A DNA stretch of 64,000 bases from Anaerococcus vaginimassiliensis (lineage in GTDB: Bacteria; Bacillota; Clostridia; Tissierellales; Peptoniphilaceae): positions 310,001 through 374,000 of the forward strand of contig NZ_LR130844.1 in the NCBI RefSeq assembly GCF_900626155.1, given 5' to 3'. Positions 58,065 through 64,000 of the stretch are shown in pieces. Position 1 is the stretch's first letter; each line of letters opens with the position of its first letter. The notes under the pieces are model-generated. The model was not told the origin of the DNA. It searched no databases and saw only the letters and a list, made by a program, of their open reading frames with translations. Position numbers and translations under genes: made by a program.

Positions 58065-58070
58065 ATTTTT

Positions 58071-58100
58071 ACCTAAAATCTCAGGATTTTAGGTTTTTTT
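58071..58100 (+). terminator. terminator of the metal-efflux operon
   Basis: ACCTAAAATC-TCAG-GATTTTAGGT stem followed by seven T. Confidence 0.9.
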
Positions 58101-58199
58101 GTATAATTTTTTACTTATAGGTAATTTTTGATATAATACTACATAAAGCAAGATATAATATAAAAACTTTGCAAAATTCTAGCAAGTAAGGAGAAATAA

Positions 58200-59420
58200 A
58201 TGAACTGTATAGTTGCTCAATCTGGTGGTCCAACAAGCGTAATAAATTCATCCCTTGCAGGTGTAATCCAAGCAGGAATAGACAATAATTTCGACAAAAT
58301 CTACCTTAGCCTAAACGGCATCGAGGGAATCCTAAACAATAATATCAAGGAAGTTGACCAAAAGAAATTCAAGAAAACAAAAGCTATGGATAAGCTAATG
58401 GCTCGCCCTTCATCTATCCTAGGATCTTGTAGGTATAAGCTACCAAGTGATATAGAAGATGAAATTTACGAAAAAATCTTTACCTTCCTTAAAGAAAAAG
58501 AAATTGGCGTTTTTGTCTATATCGGAGGAAATGACTCCATGGATACAGTAAAGAAACTAAACGAGTACATAAACAAACACAATATCGAAGGAATAAATAT
58601 TGTTGGTTGTCCTAAGACAATAGATAACGACCTAAATGGTATGGATCACTCTCCAGGCTTTGGATCAGCTGCCAAATACATAGCAAACACCCTAAGAAAT
58701 ATCAGAAATGACGTAGATATCTATGACCTAGAATCAATCACCATAGTTGAAATCATGGGAAGACACGCTGGATGGCTTGCCGCTTCATCTCTAATTTCAA
58801 ACTATGAAGCTCACAAAGAAATAGTAAACCTAGTATATGTTCCAGAAGAGAAAGAATCTCTTGATGAGATTACAAATGATATCAAAAAACAAATGCAAAC
58901 AGAAAAAAATCTCGTAATCGCTATGGCAGAAGGCTTTAGAGATACAGATTCTTTCCTTGATAAACAAATGTTTGCCAACTCAGATGATGGCTTCAACCAC
59001 CCAATCGTAAGCGGAGTCGCTCAAAGATTAGCAGACTATCTTAGAGAAAAACTCGGAGTAAAAACAAGGGCAGTTGAGCTAAACATCGTTCAAAGAACTT
59101 CTCCAGTAATATCCAAAACAGATGCCAAAGAAGCCTTTAACTTAGGCTACAGAGCCTTAGATTTAGGAGTGAAATCTACAAACCTAATCCCTGTCCTAAG
59201 AAGAAAAGAAGGATATGCCTACCAAACATTCTACACAGAAGTAGAACCAGATCTGATAGCAAACAAAGAAATGAAAATCCCAGCAAGTTGGCTAGCCGAT
59301 AAAAAAACCCTAGAAGAAAATATAACAACCTACGCCCTACCCCTAATCCAAGGCGAGATAGAACAAAACTACGAAAACGGCATGCCAGTATATATCAACC
59401 TTACAGACTTTACAAAATAA
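58200..59420 (+). CDS. phosphofructokinase, probably pyrophosphate-dependent
   Basis: The enzyme has 406 residues and phosphorylates fructose 6-phosphate in glycolysis. The phosphate-donor site reads GGNDSMDT and the catalytic motif PKTIDNDL. ATP-type enzymes have GGDGS and GTIDND; the Lys in PKTIDND and the altered donor site are marks of the PPi-dependent class. EIMGRHAGWLAASS and MAEGF are also conserved. ATG follows AAGGAGAAATA. Monocistronic, between two terminators. The PPi assignment is an inference from residues. Confidence 0.88.
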   Translation: MNCIVAQSGGPTSVINSSLAGVIQAGIDNNFDKIYLSLNGIEGILNNNIKEVDQKKFKKTKAMDKLMARPSSILGSCRYKLPSDIEDEIYEKIFTFLKEKEIGVFVYIGGNDSMDTVKKLNEYINKHNIEGINIVGCPKTIDNDLNGMDHSPGFGSAAKYIANTLRNIRNDVDIYDLESITIVEIMGRHAGWLAASSLISNYEAHKEIVNLVYVPEEKESLDEITNDIKKQMQTEKNLVIAMAEGFRDTDSFLDKQMFANSDDGFNHPIVSGVAQRLADYLREKLGVKTRAVELNIVQRTSPVISKTDAKEAFNLGYRALDLGVKSTNLIPVLRRKEGYAYQTFYTEVEPDLIANKEMKIPASWLADKKTLEENITTYALPLIQGEIEQNYENGMPVYINLTDFTK

Positions 59421-59425
59421 ATTAA

Positions 59426-59468
59426 AAAGTGACTTGATTTAGGTTTTCCCAAATTAAGTCACTTTTCT
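59426..59468. terminator. bidirectional terminator between pfk and brnQ
   Basis: AAAAGTGACTT...AAGTCACTTTT stem with T-rich ends in both directions, serving two convergent genes. Confidence 0.85.
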
Positions 59469-59469
59469 T

Positions 59470-60813
59470 TTAATATTTTTGTCTGATTTTATCTACTTCT
59501 ATGAAACTTTCCATTACCTTTACTACCAAACTTGTAAGTACCAATACAAAGATAGTTGGCAGTAGCCAAGCTAGTCCCTCTTCGTATAGGGCTAGTGATT
59601 TTACAAAGTTTGTTACAAAGCCAAATTTTATATGGAATGTTTTATCCAAGACTTCAACTAGTGGAAGTCCTACGGAAACTACTGCTGATGATACATAAGA
59701 AACTTTCGAATAGTTTAAGTATTTGTGGCTTATACCCATTACTATTAGGACAAGGGCAACTGGATATATGATTTGTAAAAGTGGCACTGAAAATGCTAAA
59801 AGCTTGTTTAGACCAAAGTTTGCCATTACAAATGAGAATAAAGTCCATATATAAACCCAAGCTCTGTATGATAGTTTGTTGTTAAATAACTTCTCAAAAT
59901 ATTCTCCACCACTTGTTATTAGTCCAACACATGTTGTAAGGCAAGCGAGGGTAAAAATAAATGCTAATAATACCAAGCCAAAGTCACCTAAGACTAATTT
60001 TATAGATCCGCTCAACACTTGGGCGCCGTTTTCTGCCCCTGCGAATTTCTGAGACCCTATCATACCAATACTTGCTAGCATGGCATATACTAGAAATAAA
60101 ACAGATCCAGCCAAAAGTCCAGCCTTTATTTCGTATCTAGTTACTTCATTTTCATCTTCTACACCAAATCTTTTTATAGCTTGAGCTATTACAAAGCCAA
60201 AGTTTAGGGCAGCTACAGCATCCATTGTTTCATATCCTGCCAAAAATCCTTTAGTGACTGGGGCTTTTAGATAATCTCCACTAGGAGCTGCTATATTTTT
60301 ATCCATCATAACAATTCTTACAAACATGAAAAGTATCATAAGTAAAAGTGTAGGTGTAAGGAATTTCCCCACTCTTTCTACCAACTTATTTGGTTTAAGA
60401 CAGATTAGAAGTGCTATTGTAAAAAATACCAAAGTATAAACAAATCTTACTATATTTAAGTTTAATGTTTCTGGCACATATGGAGCTATAGCCATCTCAA
60501 ATGGTACAGATCCAGCACGTGGTATGCCAAGTCCTGGTCCAATTGATAGGTATATAGCTGTTGTAAATACTACAGAAAACACAGGTCCAACTCTTTTTGC
60601 TAGGTTAGACAAACCATTAGTTTTTCCGACTACTATTGCCCCCAAGACTGGAAATAAAACAGCAGTAACGCAAAAAGCTATAAGAGAAATAAAAGTAGCA
60701 GAACCAGCTTTGTTCCCCAAAAGAGGTGGGAAAATTAGATTTCCTGCTCCAAAGAACAAACCAAACAACATTATGCTTAGTTGTAGAAACTGACTTCTAG
60801 TTAATTTTTTCAT
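59470..60813 (-). CDS. brnQ: branched-chain amino acid transporter (LIVCS family)
   Basis: This membrane protein of 447 residues has about 12 hydrophobic helices. The N-terminal motif LFFGAGNLIFPPLLG and GPGLGIPRAGSVPFEMAI are hallmarks of BrnQ, a Na+-coupled importer of Leu, Ile and Val. The start is the ATG with GGAGGTAATT upstream. An isoleucine T-box precedes the gene, so uptake responds to uncharged tRNA-Ile. Confidence 0.94.
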   Translation of the reverse strand: MKKLTRSQFLQLSIMLFGLFFGAGNLIFPPLLGNKAGSATFISLIAFCVTAVLFPVLGAIVVGKTNGLSNLAKRVGPVFSVVFTTAIYLSIGPGLGIPRAGSVPFEMAIAPYVPETLNLNIVRFVYTLVFFTIALLICLKPNKLVERVGKFLTPTLLLMILFMFVRIVMMDKNIAAPSGDYLKAPVTKGFLAGYETMDAVAALNFGFVIAQAIKRFGVEDENEVTRYEIKAGLLAGSVLFLVYAMLASIGMIGSQKFAGAENGAQVLSGSIKLVLGDFGLVLLAFIFTLACLTTCVGLITSGGEYFEKLFNNKLSYRAWVYIWTLFSFVMANFGLNKLLAFSVPLLQIIYPVALVLIVMGISHKYLNYSKVSYVSSAVVSVGLPLVEVLDKTFHIKFGFVTNFVKSLALYEEGLAWLLPTIFVLVLTSLVVKVMESFIEVDKIRQKY

Positions 60814-60851
60814 AATTACCTCCCATAAAATTTCTAACAATATTTATCCAT

Positions 60852-61094
60852 TAAAAAAGTCCTTTGTCTATCAAATAGACAAAGGACGAAATTATCCGCG
60901 TTACCACCTTTATTCTTATATAAAATAAGCGCTCAAGCATCTAACAATGCCGGGTTTTGATAACGCCAACCATGGCGACACATCTTACTTAGTTCAGATA
61001 TGCAAAAGAAAAATGATTTTCGAACTTATTTCTAAGGATGGATCTCACCAAACTCCAACTCTCTGTGCTTGTAGATAAGCCTACTCTTTTTTTC
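60852..61094 (-). promoter_or_regulatory. isoleucine T-box leader of brnQ
   Basis: Minus strand: Stem I opens GAAAAAAAGAGTAGG (with AGTA) and closes ATTTTTC. The specifier-side sequence GAA-A-ATC-A places codon ATC (61017-61015), isoleucine. CAGAGAGTTGGAG follows in the usual place. The core GGTGGTAACGCG is at 60908-60897. The terminator GTCCTTTGTCTA / TAGACAAAGGAC with six T ends at 60852. It fills most of the gap 60814-61241. Confidence 0.9.
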
Positions 61095-61192
61095 GTAATT
61101 TTTCTAAATAATTATTGTTAGCTTTATTATAAGTGCATTACTTTACTTTGTCAAATTTATTTTATATAAAAATACATTTATTTTAATATAAT

Positions 61193-61226
61193 AAGTCTAT
61201 TTTAGACCGTAGAGTAAAATAGACTT
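61193..61226 (-). terminator. hairpin after the GH1 gene
   Basis: AAGTCTATTTTA / TAAAATAGACTT, a 12-bp perfect stem 16 bp after the stop. The T-run is weak, so it may rely on the stem. Confidence 0.55.
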
Positions 61227-61241
61227 ATATTTATAAATTCT

Positions 61242-62675
<1,434 letters not shown>

Positions 62676-62765
62676 TTATTTTCATCTGGTTAATACAAAA
62701 TATATTAAACCAAAATACTAATATTAAGATATGAAACTCACCTAGTTAATTTAATATTTATAAAT

Positions 62766-62795
62766 ATAAAACCAACCCAAAGGGTTGGCTATGTG
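62766..62795 (-). terminator. terminator after the SH3b lipoprotein gene
   Basis: Minus strand: CCAACCC-TTTGGGTTGG stem followed by TTTTATATTT. Confidence 0.75.
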
Positions 62796-62802
62796 TTTTA
62801 TA

Positions 62803-63240
62803 TTATTCAACTTCCTTCAAAAGGTCATTTCTTATATATCCAGATACACCGTTTACAGTTACTCTTGACCAGCCATCTGATTCTACTAAAAATAGGATTT
62901 CATCTCCTGGGTGAGCCTCTCCTACTATATCAGAGTCCTCTGTTGGATATAGTCTAATGTTTACTACATCTTCTACTTTGTAGTTGACCCCATCCATTTC
63001 AGGATCTTCGCTAGATTCTTCATCTGTTTTTTCTTCTTCTGAGATCATTTCTTCGTCTTTATTTTCTTCTTCTTTGCTAGCGTCTTCTTTTGTTTCTTCT
63101 TTTTTTTCTGTATTTTCTTCTTCGCTAACTTGTGTTTCACTCTCTCCTTCTGGGTGACGTTTTGAAACATAGCTATCATTTGAGCATGATGCTAAAACAA
63201 TTGTTAGTCCAAGTATTAGTAAAATTTTATTCTTTTTCAT
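62803..63240 (-). CDS. lipoprotein with acidic linker and SH3b domain
   Basis: The protein has 145 residues. The lipobox LASC (Cys19) marks attachment to the outer leaflet. Residues 25-80 are an extreme Glu/Lys/Asp/Ser linker. The C-terminal about 60 residues are an SH3b domain: VNIRLYPTEDSDIVGEAHPG, then GWSRVTVNGVSGYI. SH3b domains bind peptidoglycan or other wall polymers. The start overlaps the CpsD-like stop by one base (TAATG), so it belongs to the polysaccharide operon. Confidence 0.88.
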   Translation of the reverse strand: MKKNKILLILGLTIVLASCSNDSYVSKRHPEGESETQVSEEENTEKKEETKEDASKEEENKDEEMISEEEKTDEESSEDPEMDGVNYKVEDVVNIRLYPTEDSDIVGEAHPGDEILFLVESDGWSRVTVNGVSGYIRNDLLKEVE

Positions 63241-63899
63241 TAAATCTCTCCAAACATTTCCTCTACTTCTCTTTCACTATAGACATAGTTTGTAATTACA
63301 ACTCCTATTATATTTGCATGAACATTTTGAAGCTCTTTAATAGAATTGTCAAACACTTCGTTGTCTTTGTTAGCATAGGCTGTAAATAATACAGTCTTAT
63401 CACAAAGGGCTGCAAACATATTTGCCTCAGGTATGCCTGTGTTGGCAGTTGTATTTACAAAAACATAATCGTATTTTTCCTTGACTTGAGAGAAGAAATT
63501 TCTGATTGCATTTGGTTCTAGGAATTGATCTGCATAATCAGAGACTTTTCCTGTAAACATAAGGTCAAGGTTTTTGATGTTATCGTCAGGTATTATCAAA
63601 TCTTCGTTTGTATATTCGCCAAGGACTCCATCAATGAAGCCTCTTTCTTTATTTTTCCCTAGAAAATCAGCTAGTTCCTGTTCTCTTAGGTTTGCATCTA
63701 TTAGAAGAATTTTATTTTCTTCTTCTGCTAGGTGTTTTGCCATCACATATATGTTTAATAATTGGTCGGTGTGATTACTAGTAGATGTGAAGGCAATTAG
63801 TTTGTCAGTTGCTAGTAGATTTCTAACTATAGTATCTTCTAAGTCGTAAAAAGCTTGAAGAGCTATTTCTTTTTTCTCATCATCTTTTCTTCTAAACAT
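63240..63899 (-). CDS. CpsD/CapB-like protein with degenerate P-loop
   Basis: The protein has 219 residues. The fold is that of BY-kinases that partner Wzz-like proteins in capsule control: IAFTSTS at the first strand, ILLIDANLREQELADFLG as Walker A' and YDYVFVNTTANTGI as Walker B. The Walker A itself, normally S-PGEGKST, is replaced by SNHTDQLL (about residues 41-48). It lacks the Gly and Lys needed for nucleotide binding. The C-terminal tyrosine cluster is also missing. It may therefore be a regulatory pseudokinase. ATG follows GGAGAATTAG. Confidence 0.8.
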   Translation of the reverse strand: MFRRKDDEKKEIALQAFYDLEDTIVRNLLATDKLIAFTSTSNHTDQLLNIYVMAKHLAEEENKILLIDANLREQELADFLGKNKERGFIDGVLGEYTNEDLIIPDDNIKNLDLMFTGKVSDYADQFLEPNAIRNFFSQVKEKYDYVFVNTTANTGIPEANMFAALCDKTVLFTAYANKDNEVFDNSIKELQNVHANIIGVVITNYVYSEREVEEMFGEI

Positions 63900-64000
63900 C
63901 TAATTCTCCTCTGGTATATGGTGGAAGTTTGCCAAGGATTGGATATGATTCTTTTTCCTCGGCTTCTTCATTTTGATTTGATTCTTCATAGCCTACACTA
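63892..64000 (-). CDS. C-terminal end of a Wzz/CpsC-like chain-length protein (partial)
   Basis: Only the last 35 codons are inside the window. They read as an acidic stretch followed by SYPILGKLPPYTRGELDV and stop. The PILGKLP segment matches the tail of Wzz/CpsC/YveK proteins, usually PVLGVIP. The frame overlaps the CpsD-like start by 8 bp. The CpsC-CpsD pairing supports the call, though the transmembrane parts are not visible. Confidence 0.6.
   Translation of the reverse strand, partial: SVGYEESNQNEEAEEKESYPILGKLPPYTRGELDV

Noticed and set aside
62688-62711. Partial palindrome GGTTAATA...TATTAAACC before the GH1 gene, considered as an operator
   Set aside because: The arms are offset by one base and AT-rich, so it is too weak to report as a site.
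63240-63899. ParA/MinD-type partition ATPase
   Set aside because: The Wzz-like gene overlapping upstream and the DANLRE motif fit the CpsD family better. No parB-like gene is present.

Overview
The window looks like chromosome of a low-GC Gram-positive anaerobic coccus of the Peptoniphilaceae (Anaerococcus, Finegoldia, Peptoniphilus and relatives). This is an inference. It rests on strong A+T bias, Gram-positive regulatory logic (T-boxes, CIRCE, GlpP antitermination, ArsR/PadR/NiaR regulators), and LPXTG-like sorting signals with class C sortases. It also rests on a GA albumin-binding module almost identical in pattern to that of Finegoldia protein PAB. No rRNA, tRNA, CRISPR, phage or transposase genes were found.

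Layout. 1-2.1 kb: the 5' part of a secreted GA-module protein, then about 650 bp of imperfect inverted-repeat elements. 2.1-10.5 kb (minus): two housekeeping operons, murE-flavoprotein-COG4091 and metG-tatD-rnmV-ksgA-glutaredoxin. 10.7-19.6 kb (plus): a Na+/alanine symporter, T-box-controlled tyrS, a membrane-anchored orphan between two near-identical terminators, and a winged-helix regulator with a two-subunit ABC exporter. 19.6-23.5 kb (minus): a DUF1002 protein, Mrp, a PfoR-type membrane protein and NiaR. 23.5-26.1 kb (plus): an amino-acid ABC transporter behind a T-box whose specifier reads as lysine. 26.2-31.5 kb (minus): a glycerol/glycerol-3-phosphate regulon (glpP, glpK, FAD/Fe-S dehydrogenase, partner flavoprotein, DUF1667) with two look-alike leader terminators. 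31.7-37.1 kb: RNA modification, PadR, a helicase-nuclease fusion, an acetyltransferase and a flavin oxidoreductase. 37.2-39.3 kb (minus): two surface proteins behind a promoter whose spacer is a (TA)9 tract, next to a relic of the 3' end of polC. 39.3-43.1 kb: groES-groL under CIRCE, an aminotransferase and msrB. 43.3-45.5 kb (minus): a two-component system with two small membrane proteins. 45.7-50.6 kb (minus): a pilus-type locus with one Cna-B protein and three sortases. 50.7-55.5 kb (minus): uvrB-uvrA. 55.6-58.1 kb (plus): zinc-type metal sensor, HMA chaperone and P1B ATPase. 58.2-62.7 kb: PPi-type phosphofructokinase, T-box-controlled brnQ and a GH1 enzyme. 62.8-64 kb (minus): the end of a surface-polysaccharide operon (Wzz-like tail, CpsD-like protein with a lost P-loop, SH3b lipoprotein).

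Themes. Amino-acid supply is read by three T-boxes (Tyr, putative Lys, Ile). Glycerol use appears governed by GlpP antitermination. Much of the rest is surface interaction with a host: albumin-binding modules, G5 and sortase-anchored proteins, pilus and polysaccharide. The most notable single signal is the (TA)9 tract between the -35 and -10 of the surface-protein operon, a textbook arrangement for slipped-strand phase variation. All gene calls rest on motif reading; no database search was run.
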